64,000 nucleotides of DNA from Solea solea. Taxonomy: Eukaryota > Chordata > Actinopteri > Pleuronectiformes > Soleidae. Location of the stretch: positions 18,514,686 through 18,578,685 of the forward strand of contig NC_081143.1 in the NCBI RefSeq assembly GCF_958295425.1, in the 5' to 3' direction. How positions within the stretch are numbered: the stretch's first letter is position 1; the number at the start of each line of letters is the position of its first letter. The notes beneath the pieces were generated by a model. That model worked only from the letters and a program-made list of their open reading frames with translations, did no database searches and was not told where the DNA came from. Made by a program: the position numbers and the translations under genes. This document shows positions 11,301 to 22,800 of this stretch, in pieces.

Positions 11301-12732
11301 GCGACGACAGCGTCCTTCTATTGGCTGTAAGAAAGCCAACGAGATGTCGAACATTCATATAGACCCATCCCTCGCTGAGATACAGGCCAGCAAAGAGACA
11401 CACAGCTCAATCGTGCCACCAGGTGTTCATTTTTGGAATGGAAAATTTGTAGACTTCTGCTGGAACTTTGATACTAAGCCACAAACTGTTTTATTGAACA
11501 ATAATAGTGAAATAAGTAGTTTAATACATGAGAAAATACAAATGGCACAGATGTTGCCAAAATGGGCCAAATGAGACCTTGTCTGTACTTTCTGTACTAA
11601 AACCTCTCTAATTTTACCAAACTTTGCAGAGATCATGTTGTACTTTGATTAGGATGACACGCAAATTCGTGAAGCGTTCCTCATTTTGAATCGAGAAATA
11701 TTATTGTTTTTAAAAACAATACTACCATACTTTAGCACTACCATAGAGAATGAATAGGAAACGTTTTAGGGCCGTTTAGCTAAATAACTATGGTCCCCAT
11801 TCCCGGGCAATGCAACATTTGCAGTTTAGAGCTGCAGCTGAATCATTCCAAAGAAATAGGCTTCTTTTTTTCAGGGGAGCCTGAATTCTTTTCATTTTTT
11901 TGTGTGCCATCTTCATTTACTTTTCACCAGTAACATATGTACTGATATTTACACATCTTAGCAAATCCCATGAGTGTTTCATTTACTATGACACCCAAAG
12001 TATTCAGAAATCTCAATATTTAACAGAGGAGTCTGGTGTATTTAGCGACAGCCCTGCTGATCTCGACTGGCAAGCGGTGTCATAAACCCTGCTACTGTGC
12101 TTCAGTCCAGTGTCAGACGGAGTCTGTGCTCCGGCCATGGAGGAAGTACTGAACACATAGTTTTAATTAACAGATTCTAATGATGCAGTTACACTGGAAA
12201 CAACTGCTTACAAAATCACTAGTCACTCTTTGTGTGTTTCATGCAGCCGTGCAGTGATGACTCTGCCCACGTTAAGGAGGTACTATTTTTACAGGAGAAA
12301 ACCAACCTAAACTGTGCCATGCCATGGCGAGGCGAGTCGAGGTGCACTGGGACCATAGAGGAAAAGGCCCATAGGTGTTTACTAACGGGCTATAAATAAT
12401 TTTTTGTATTGCGACTCTGCTCATGTTCAGTATTAAGTTAGACGTAAGTAAGAACTGCTTATCGGTGCCATGCAGGCATCTGTTACAACATCACATATTT
12501 CTGTGGTTTATGAGTTTTCAGGAAGCTTCATCAGCAGGAAATATCATGGTGCATGTTAACGTCTAATTCTAATTTTGGTTTCAGCTTCTGGTTTGCTGGG
12601 GAACCCAACAGCAATGAAGGAAGAAATGAAGACTGTGGAGACACTATGTTCTTTGTACATGAAAACAGCTGGAATGATCAAGAATGTGCCTTTAAACATT
12701 TTTGGATTTGTGAAAAGACGATGGCTTCATAA
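8310..12732 (+). CDS. Type II membrane C-type lectin-like receptor (CD209/CLEC4-like)
   Basis: Six exons join in frame: 8310-8346, 8576-8665, 9714-9749, 9834-9976, 10611-10711 and 12585-12732, giving 184 aa. A 14-residue cytoplasmic start (MDGRAGFDASNNKR) leads to a membrane helix at about 17-36, a very short stalk, and a C-type lectin domain from GWLYFNQS at about 60 to FWICEKTMAS. The four core cysteines are present (RDDC, NEDC, QECAF, WICEK), as are the WIGL motif, EPN in GEPNSNEG and WND in NSWNDQECAF. EPN with WND predicts a working calcium site that prefers mannose-type sugars. Exon 3 is taken to end at 9749 because only that GT keeps the frame; the GT at 9777 would break it. The very short stalk suggests a surface receptor held close to the membrane, and innate recognition is a likely role. 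Family assignment is firm; the exact orthologue is not. Confidence 0.85.
10003..10278. repeat. Inverted tetranucleotide microsatellites
   Basis: (ATTC)n at 10003-10048 and the complementary (GAAT)n at 10253-10278 flank about 200 bp of AT-rich DNA in lectin intron 4 and could pair as a hairpin. The rest of the intron to 10610 includes a phrase resembling a fish repeat (GAGCAGCAGCATTTTGTAGT at 10543-10562). Confidence 0.8.
10712..12584 (+). other. Long fifth intron of the lectin gene
   Basis: This 1.9-kb intron splits the lectin domain between TLLRQ and FWFAGEPN. It holds a 126-codon open frame at 11194-11574 with no recognisable domain and no splice context. No named repeat was recognised with confidence. 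Confidence 0.5.
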
Positions 12733-13090
12733 CTCTGCATCTAAACCCACTGGACTGATAGCAGGGACAGTGGTTCGTTAAAATGCATAGACACAGAGAC
12801 AGAAGCTGATGTGTCTTGATGGGCTTTTTTCATGTCAGAAATGTATGTTAACATAATACAGGTTTAAAGAATTAAAAACTATCATGATTGAATTCCCATT
12901 ATCTGCATTTAGGGTTCTGTTACATATGCTGGCTTTGGTTTTTAAACAGTAATAAATGTACACTGTATTAACAATGTTTTCACGTATATATAATATAATG
13001 TAGCTTTTGTTAATACACGGTCCCTGTTGTGACTAATGATTTGCTTATGTATTACTTTTAAAGTATGGCTTTGATTTTTCTCACGGTGTC

Positions 13091-13096
13091 AATAAA
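13091..13096 (+). terminator. Probable polyadenylation signal of the lectin gene
   Basis: AATAAA, about 360 bp after the lectin stop codon, is followed by GT-rich sequence. An earlier AATAAA at about 12950 is an alternative. Confidence 0.5.
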
Positions 13097-13224
13097 GCCT
13101 ACACTGTGGAGTTGTGTTTACCACAGCGATGAATCACACGACTATTACATTTTGATATTGTAAGGCACTTTGTGCAATAAATGTGGTAAAATGCTCTATA
13201 AATATCATACACTCTAATTTCATT

Positions 13225-13272
13225 TTTCAGTTTGGGATTAATAAAGTACATCCATTCTATTCTATTCTATAC
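13225..13272. repeat. LINE-like 3' tail with TCTAT repeats
   Basis: GGGATTAATAAAGTACATCC followed by ATTCTATTCTATTCTAT resembles the 3' end of a non-LTR element, where an attached short tandem repeat is typical. Confidence 0.35.
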
Positions 13273-13559
13273 AATATTCTTGTGGAAGTTTTGGCGACTC
13301 TTTTGTTAAATTAAAAAAAGAATATCCCGAGCTTTTGGGCTCTTGTTTTTCTCCTTTAAATTTAGTTTGTCCACCTCCTGTGACACACTGCTCATTCATA
13401 CAGTGCACACACTTAATACTTTAGATGTTGCACCTTGCCTGCGTCGTGATAAGATGAAAGGTACATTTGCTTCAAACTGTGGAGGGCAGTATTACACCTC
13501 AAACTGATTTTTTAATTGTTCATGAATGAACGCGCACATACACAATCTCACCAGCAGAT

Positions 13560-13700
13560 GGCGGTACGCGCCAATCGCAAGACACTTCCGGAAACAAAGA
13601 AGGAGCGTAACGCCCAATCAAACAAGACTTGAGTTTGAAATGAGAGTAGATAGTTGTTCTCTGTGTGTACACTAAGCCCCACCAAACACATCATCTGACC
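13560..13700 (+). promoter_or_regulatory. cep95 promoter region
   Basis: Upstream of the first coding exon are an ETS/GABP-type ACTTCCGG (13584-13591) and two CCAAT motifs (13571-13576 and 13614-13620) in a locally GC-richer stretch. No TATA box was seen. This is consistent with a broadly expressed centrosomal gene; the call rests on motifs only. Confidence 0.5.
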
Positions 13701-13809
13701 CCATTTCTGACCCACAAGTCTGAATTATAACAGATTTCTTCTTCTTTCTTTTTTTTTTATCCTGTCGGATGTTTACGATCTTCAGCTGCTCTGCGTCGAT
13801 AGCTGTTTC

Positions 13810-16800
13810 ATGGGACCCCAGGACGGAGAGAGAGGTGAGACGACCGAGACTGTGTCCTCCGGTCAGGAGAAAGCTAACGACACGTAACTAAGCTAACATG
13901 TAGCTGCATGCTCGTTGTTAAGTTTCCTGAAGTCACATAAGCCGAGTATCAGCTGTGCCAAAATCCGTTTCACGCACACTTGCCATTTTGATTTTTAGAG
14001 CCCTCAGTTGACTGTTTTTCCATAAACAAAAGCTCAGTGAACAAAAACAGACCCAACTAGCAGTGTTAGCTAGCTACTTTTGACCAACCGGTGAAGTTCA
14101 GACAAGGAACATTTGATAACTGTCGAAAATACAAACTATTTAAATTTTATACTAATATACTAAACAAATATCCGACGTTAATGTCTCTCTGCTTTAGGGT
14201 CTCTGTTATAAACCAAGATAGCTAGTAAGCTTATCACTGAAAAGAAAATGAAATGTATATTACCATTCCAATAGCATATGAAATAAAGAAAACAAATAAA
14301 ACATACATTTGAAATCACTTCAACAAATATAATTTATGTTAATCCTTAGTCATCATATTGATAGAAAATGTAAAACACTTAAAAGCATACTTATGCCACA
14401 ATGACAATAATGAAGACAGTGGAGCACACTGTCTTGATTATTGGTATTACTATTACTGTTTTGAGCCACACTGTTGTCGGTGTTATGGTTGTGTGTATGT
14501 GTTCTGGATTTGTCTGTAATTCCAAAATTAAAAATTAAGTGTTATTATAATACTTAATAGTGGAGCTGCTCAGTGGTTAAGACTGGTACCCTGTGTGCGA
14601 AAGACATCATGGTCGCAAGTTCGACTCCACCCCTGGCTGATTGTACTCAATTACATTGTAAGTGCTTTGGATAAAAGTGTCTGCTAAATGACATGTAATG
14701 TAATGTAATATAATGAAAAGATTGAATTGAAGTTTTATGCCAGGAGGAACCTGCTTTATGACTAAAAAACTAACAGATGCAGGATCGTGTCCCTTTATAC
14801 TCTTTAAGTACTATGTTCATTTATTAAATCAATTTATGGTAAACGATGGTGGACACGAGTAAGATTATTTCCTCTGTTTCTTGTTTACAGATTGGGTTGA
14901 CGTGGCAAATGATCTGTTCAGCAAGTGTCACATAAACCTGAGGGTGAAAAAAGTGACGGAGTGTGATGCAAATGTTTTCATTGCTTTGTATGAGAACATC
15001 TTGGGGGAGAAAGTTCCAGGTAAGAACCAAGATCCAGACCTACAGAATGTCAGAATACATTTTTGAGCAAGTTACTGTATTTTTAGATGTCTCTCATAAA
15101 ATTAACAGTTTTATAACATCAGCCAACATTAATACACCAATCAATAATCATCAGATTGCAACAGTAAGTCGATACGACTATTACTGAATTAATCACCAAC
15201 TATTGTGGTAATTGACAAATCAGTCTGTGCATTTTTGTATAAGAATAAATCCAGCTTTTCTTAAGTGTCAATATCTGGCTTCTTTGCTCCTCGACAGTAA
15301 ACTGACATTGGTGCTTGATTTTTGACTGTTAATCACTAAATTTTTGTTCCTGCGACAGACCAAAACCTGAATGTATCTTTGCTGATTGTGCAAAGCTAAT
15401 ATTCATTTGAGTAAATCTTTGCCTGCGTCAGTTACATAACATGATTGTGCTCAGTATGAAAGGAATGCTAACAAAGACCATGCTATCATGATACTGTTGA
15501 GTAGTGTTTCCTAAATTCTTCCTTAAGTTTTTGTTGATGCTTGTGTCTTTTACAGTTTTTTGCTTGGTTGAACGTTTGTCAACTTTTCACTGTCTATGTG
15601 GTCTCATGTTTACATGCTTTGTGTTTTTCATATATTTGTGTGTCTAGATTATATTGCAGGACCATGCAGCCAAGAGGATGACATCCATAACGTTCAGTCT
15701 GTGATTGATTCACTGTCTCTGGATTACCTTCAGATCAGCCTGTCTCACATTACCGGTGTGTTCCTATATCCACAACAATGTCTTCATGTATGGCTTTAAA
15801 AGTTTAAATGTGCTAATGTGTGTCTCGCAATGTTTTACTATTAAATGCATAACTTTTACTTGACACAAATATGGTGGAAAATTCACTTTGGGATTCATAG
15901 GAGAGTTCCCAATCCCCCTCTTAGTACGTATAGCGTACTAAGTGTAATGCTGAGGTTGGCTGTGTGTTTGCAGGAGAAAATGTTGTCAGAGCAGACGAAG
16001 AGTCCATCAAGAACCTTCTGGAGATCTTTGATGGTCTCCTGGAATACCTTAACGAGGAGATAAGCGAGGACTCACAGAATAGTGGTGAGTAGATTGTTTG
16101 TTTCTCCTTTTCAGCTTAATAGATGATTTGCTAAACAAAGGGTAATTTTGAAAATGTGAGGCTGCTCAATTTTTACATGCAAAATATCTGATGCTCCAAA
16201 TTTGTACCTTATTCTTTTACCTGTTTTCAATTTTACAAAATAATTTTTGTTAATATTTATGCTCTTAGCAGCTCAAAAGGATAGAACCATACTAATGTCA
16301 ATTAAGTAAGAATAAAAGTTCACAGCAAAATATTGCATACAGTTCTTGTCATTAGAAGGCTTGCAGCATTTAGCAGCATCTGTTCTCAGTTCGCCTGTCT
16401 CCCTTATACTCACTTAGACAGAAGTGTTGATGTGGGATTGCCTGTCTGTCCTCCAGCATGAACTGGACATAATGTGCCTTAAACCCAGTCCAAGACCAGC
16501 TGGTGCAGGAACAGTCGGCCATCTTCATGTAGTAGAACTGAGGATGCCTTTGTGTGACTGGCCCTTCCCTCAGACCTGAGCCAAATCGCAATGTGTAGTT
16601 AATGACAGTAGTTAATAAATATGAGCTGTGAAATGTAATTGTGTAACTTGTTGAAATACCTTTATGATTATTTTTTTAAGAATTCATTTTCTTAGACACA
16701 CATAACTGACATTTTCTCAGTATTGAATGTGAGTTTGTTCTCCTTTTTAAAAATTCCATGGAGGTCAATACATGTCATAATCACAGGTTCTGCTTTATAT

Positions 16801-19800
16801 GATGCTTTTTTGATACATTTCACTTTCTCCCTCCCTTTTTCCAGAGGAACTGAGTCACAGTCTCAGTGAAGATGCTCCATGTGAAAATAAAGAGTCAACA
16901 ATCTACAATGCCACAGAGCACAAAGAGACTAAAGTGGAGGGAGCATCTTTGTCTTCCATTGGAGAGTAAGAACTTCTACTAGACTATAATAGTACCAACA
17001 TCTGTCCTGGCAGACTAAATTTATCTCTTCACATCTGACATTTAAATGCTTCCTGAATTTGTCTCCTCCTGTAAGTACTTGTGATCGAATCTTACTTCCC
17101 CTTTAAAAAAAAAAGAAAAAAAATACACACACACATCTTGGCTCATAGGGCAAACGTTGGTAATACCAGGTCAGATGTACTCCTGAAAGACTGGTTTCCC
17201 CAACATGACTCTGACCGTGTCTTCAGTGTCCTGTAACAGGCTGTACATCCTGTTGACACAGCCAGCTAAGCTAACTTCTAAGCAGAAGTGTAAATATTGA
17301 GATGTCTTTGTGGTTACATTTTTCTTCCTTGCTTTTTGTACAGGTTGTGACAGTGCCATTGCATTTCTTCATACTCTTTAAAGATAAGGTTTCAAACTCG
17401 TCCCCCCAAACAATTTCATGCGGCATCATAAATACGTTTATATGTATTTTTCCATCTCGAAACATATCAGAACCATGCTTTAAAGTGATGAAATATAGTA
17501 GTATTTTAAATATAGTAGTGGTGCCTTTCACATTTTAGAGGCACTTCATCTTGAATTATATAAATAGCCTCTTTATTACTGTGATACAGAAGGACCACTG
17601 TTCCAGTCTGTGTCAGAGTAGCTCTGTTATTAGTCATTTAAGTCAATACTACTGTTGTCATGGTGTCAACATTATGCTGTCTATGTACAAAGTAGACTGC
17701 ATTGCTCTTATCAGCATCACTGCATGACTCGATCTTAGCCAAGTCTTTGATCTGGAAAACAGAAAATGGGAACTTGAAGCCATTTGAAAAAAAAATAATC
17801 AGAGAAAGCTCATATTTTGCCTTTATCCTCCAGGTCCACCGCCCAGTCCAGTAAACATTCCCTCCATTCCTGGAACTGTGAGGAGATGGGCTCAGCCAGT
17901 GAGATTATTGGGCTGGGAGTCTCTGCTCGCACATTTACAGGCAACCAAGATGGTAAGACACACAATCACAGACCTTTTCTATACTTCTGCTAATGACAGT
18001 GACACTGTTTTGGGGTATAATATTTATGCAGTAGTGATAGTTATCTTTTTTTTATTATTATTATTTGTGTTGTTAAATACATGTCACAATAAAATTAAAG
18101 GGTTCAAGGGGAGAGGTGTTTTTTTATGCAATGCACTTCAACACTTCGATTCAGTTGTTACAGTAGTTACCCAACAACTCACGAGTCTTTGCCGCAAACC
18201 TCAAAGATGTTCTGAGGCAATGTAGCACCACCAGTCAGTGTTTTGCACAATAGGCAGATCATTTAACACCCACATTGTACCATATTACCTGTAACAGTCA
18301 TTTATATCAAGTATTATGGTGGAACTGTGATAATGCTTATTGTCTTAAGGACTGGCTGTCCCACCACAAACCTCGGATGCTATCACTACCCCTGGTTTTC
18401 TGGACACCCTGGATGCTCCACTGACTGAACCACTGCACTTAGCCATCCCTCTGCAGCCACCCAGCCAGAGCAACAATCCCCACATTTCTGACACAGAGCC
18501 ACACGCACACGTCCAGCTCCCCAGCGCTGCTTCCCTCACAGAGGGAAAAACTGCACCTGTCACTACAGAGGTAGGTTTGTAAAAGACGGTCTGTTCAAGT
18601 TGAACCATTTTAATGTCAGCGTAGCTGTTAATAATATCATGCGGTATAAAAGGACATGCAAAGTTGCAGCAGTAAAAAGATAATATTACGAAGTCAAGTG
18701 CCAACATTGCAAGAATGTTTCTGGGTCTGTCTTTCACTTTCTCTTACACATGACACGTTGAATCATTCAAAACAAATGAGGCAACTTCAGGAATTACTTT
18801 ATTGAACAGGGTCACAGCTGTTGATAATTGTTCTCTTTTTGATTGAAATATGTTCTGTTCCAACAAATGTTAAAGGTCATGCTAATCATCTCTTAATTCT
18901 TGCTTAAATTTACATTATAAACTATAGTCGCTACATACACTAAATACAATTGTGTGACTTTTTGTTGAGTCAGTAAAGACAGCAAACTCATAACCTTAAC
19001 TGTGTCGCGTGTTACTGTAAACATTGCCCAGGGTTATTGAAGTGGACAACAAGCTCACGTCTTGAGTTCTGTCAGTGTGACAGTATATTTTGAGTTAAAC
19101 TGTTCTTTTCTAACACGGATACACTAAACATGTAGTAAAGACTAGAGAAAGAAAAACTGAAGCCAGTTAAAACTGACACCTCACCATACCAACTTACTGC
19201 CAGGCCCTGAAAAGCACAACAGTCTGTTGTCATGTGGCTGCTTGTCCACAGACGGCTCAAGTTACTTTTATAGTTGACAGTATATCCACAGCTATTAAAC
19301 TCAAACCTACAGAGGTGCATTGCTTTTTTTTGTTTTATAATCCATCTCCATTGTCACGACGTCTACATTTCTTTTCCAGAAAAGTTGCAGATTTTATTCA
19401 CCCCTTTCTCTGCTTTACTGTAATTCACTTTCCTCTCTATTCCTCACTGTCATTTTCTTCCTTTCCCTGTCACACAGATCCCAGTAGGCGAGACCATTGT
19501 TTGCAACGGTCTTCACTCTCCTTCCATCTGCCAGTCACCTGGTAAGTCAAATAGCATGTAACCCTAACCTTTAACTGTGAACAACAATAATAATAATAAT
19601 AATAAATCAACAAATAGTGTATTAATTCAATGTATATATAAAAAGCCTGCTGGGGGTTTAGGAAGTTGTTGCAACTGAATGTCTTTGTTGAATGGATTCA
19701 CTTTTAATTGTTGATGTTGTGTTTTCCAGCTGTGAGTGTGAAGTCTGTGTCCAGTCAACGGAGAACAAGGTCAGACGTGGAGGAGGAGACACTGCAGGTA

Positions 19801-22800
19801 AAAGAGCATTAAGAGCAACATGCCTCATCTTACACTGATTTTACTCCAACCTTGACTCCCTGCAGACACGGCTGGTTTTAAGTGTGTTAAACAATTGATG
19901 ATACAAAATATGATCATATTAGGTGTACTTGATTTCAATTTGCTCATCTAGACTCTTTCCAACATTTCAACAGATTCCCCGTATATAATCCGTATATAAT
20001 ACACGACTTACCGTGAAAATAACTACTTAAAATAAAAGATTGTGATGGTGTCACACAAGGTGTCTTTGAAAAACAAGCAGAAATGCAGCATCATGGATGC
20101 CAATTGCCAGTAAACAAAACGTCAATGCTGTAACTTTACCAAATGAATTTGTTCTCGTTTTCTCTCAGCCATTAAATGGAGGTCCCAGGAGGGTTTTGTT
20201 CCGCACCCAGCCAGATGTGCTGTTCCTCACCTTGCAGGATGAGATGGCACCCACCACCCCTTCTCCTTCAGACACTGAAGAAGAAGAAGAAGAAGATGAA
20301 GAGGATGATCCGAGTTATTCACAAACATTACAGAACAAAAGAATGCATCACAGAGAAAGGACAGAACACCGGTAGAAGACGCGATGTTGAATCAGATGTA
20401 ATTATTTGATGTTGTAATGTGCCTTTTTGATTTACAACATCTGTTGTATGTCTGTCTTTGGCATCATCTCTCCAAACAGGAACCAGTTAGAGGATCCTCT
20501 GTCATATCGCAGACAGAGAAACAGAAAAGCAGAAGAGGAGCTGCATCACATATCCGAAAATCTGTCCCATCGACTTGAAGAACTTGATACGGTGCTTTTT
20601 TTGTTTTTAAATCTAGACACAGGAATGGCTTTGCAGCCATCAGATAATACACTGCATATAGTTAGTTTGCTAATTGAATGTTCTGTTGTTTCCTGTATTT
20701 CCTGTAGATGCTTAAACGTGTTCTGGGAGAACCTGGAGAGTCAAGTGAGGTCAGAGGAGAGGACAAGCAGTCCCACCACAGTGACAGTGTCATGGAGTGT
20801 CACAAGATTCCAAAACAACACACAGGTAGAGAATAAAAATGATAACCAAGGGTCATTAAACACATTGTTTGGAATAAATTCTGGGTACATTCGCTTCAGC
20901 CTTGATTCGTTTGGTTAGACTGAACTATTGAGCATTTCTGGCCATGGTGCTGTGTGTTTGGGTTAGTGTGAACACGATCTGAAATTTCCAATTTATTAAT
21001 AAATTGGAGTATCAAGAGACGCATTAAAAAGCACCTGCTGCGTTATTTAAAAGTAAAGATATTTATAGACGTCAGCTTAGTGTTGATGATCAGAAAGACA
21101 AACGCTCATTTGACCACATCGTTCTCATTTGTGTACATGACTGACGTACATCTTCATAGAAAATAATGTATTTCAAGATGTGAACCGTGCTCAAGTTTTT
21201 AGGCTGCTTGAGGTTTTGCCTATGTGACTGTAAAAGTAGAATCAGGTTAAAAAAGAATGAACGTATCTGAATTGTAACAGCAGGAACACTGGACGTTGAG
21301 TCAACTCAGCGGACACGCTCCCTGTCCCCCTCCCCTCCACGGGTCCGCTGCTCCCAGCAGGAACAGTTGGAGAATGCGATGGCAGAAGCCCTGAGCCTGG
21401 ATGATGGACGGCAGACAAACCTCGCACTCTCTGAGCATTCAAGGCGAGGAGAGGCACGACACAGACTGTCTCACAGAAAACACAGCAAGGTAAATGTCGT
21501 AACTGTCGTTTTGGTTAGTATGAGTATACAGACACAATCATTGAAGTTCCTGTATAACAGCATGTGAAAATAGCATTTAGGAATGGCTTCCTCCTTTCTA
21601 ACAACTGACTGTAATTTGCAGAATGCTTAATAGTTTTTAGTGCTACACTGATGCATAACAGGAAGATTATGAAGCAATCTGCACCTGCTTGTAAATAATA
21701 ATACACTTTAAGTATTCAAAAAGGGTTTTCACTGCCTAAAATGTTGTTTAAAGTTGCAGTTGATATATTTTTCTGTACAAAAAATATATATATTTTCAGA
21801 AATGCATATTCTATCCTCAGTCTGATATTTTAATGTGCTGTTCCTCATGTCTCCTTGTCTCTTTTTTTCCAGTATCTGGAGAATAAGGCATGTGAGGAGG
21901 AGTTAAAAAGATATGAAGACAAAGAACGAGCAAATTTAGACAAAGAACGTCTCAAAGCTCAGGAAGCTGTAAGTCAAAAATGTGGAGTCTGTTATGCTAC
22001 TGGTAGCGTGAACTCCTTCCCCCGTTTAAATGAATGATATTCGCTTTTACCCTTGAAGAGAAGACTCATTTGATGAAGGCAAACATTTGTTCAGAAAAAT
22101 GCAAAGTTTTAATGCATTTACAGCAAAAATGCTAAATCAGGCATAACAAATGGTGTCCACTGATATTTTACATGACCTGTAAATGCCTGGTTATCCCAAA
22201 CTTGCCTTGTTGTTAAAACAAGTGATAATCTAAGGGTATTAACTTAACCATCAAAGTTCAAACTTTAACATAACCGCAAATATACAAGACCAACCTTCGG
22301 TCCCATCATTCAAATGATCACAGAATTTGACAGAGTTAGTTAAGGTACAGAGTGCAGGCTCTTACTGTTATAGTTGAGAAGGGAACATCATTCAATCAAT
22401 AAATGTCTTCACAGAGACAGATTAACAGACATGAGTGTTGTGTGTGTGCAGGAGCGAGAGTATCGAGAGGCCATACTAAAGGATATTTCCCAAGCCCCCC
22501 GGCTGTCCCCAGTTACAAAGAAGACCCAGCACAAGCCACAGCGACATACTCAAACAGCCCCAGTACGCAGGCGGCAGGAGGCCCACAGGAAAGCTCCATC
22601 AAGTAAGTCATGTATATTTACCCAACAAAACTTTGGGTCAATATACAAAATATACAAAACATTTTTCCTCTATATTTTGGGACAACAAACAACATAATGG
22701 CATGTCTCACCACTAGTGAGTGATGCAATGCTACCAATCAGACTGCAGCAAATTTTCATAATTTTTGTCCTCAAAACGTAACATAAATCTGAAACTTGTT

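Noticed and set aside
11194..11574. 126-codon open frame inside a lectin intron
   Set aside because: It has no recognisable domain, no matching splice context and codon use like the flanking intron; it appears to be chance.
12255..12370. Possible miniature element (GGCGAGGCGAGTCGAGGTGC)
   Set aside because: It resembles ends of fish elements only loosely, and no inverted partner or target duplication was found.
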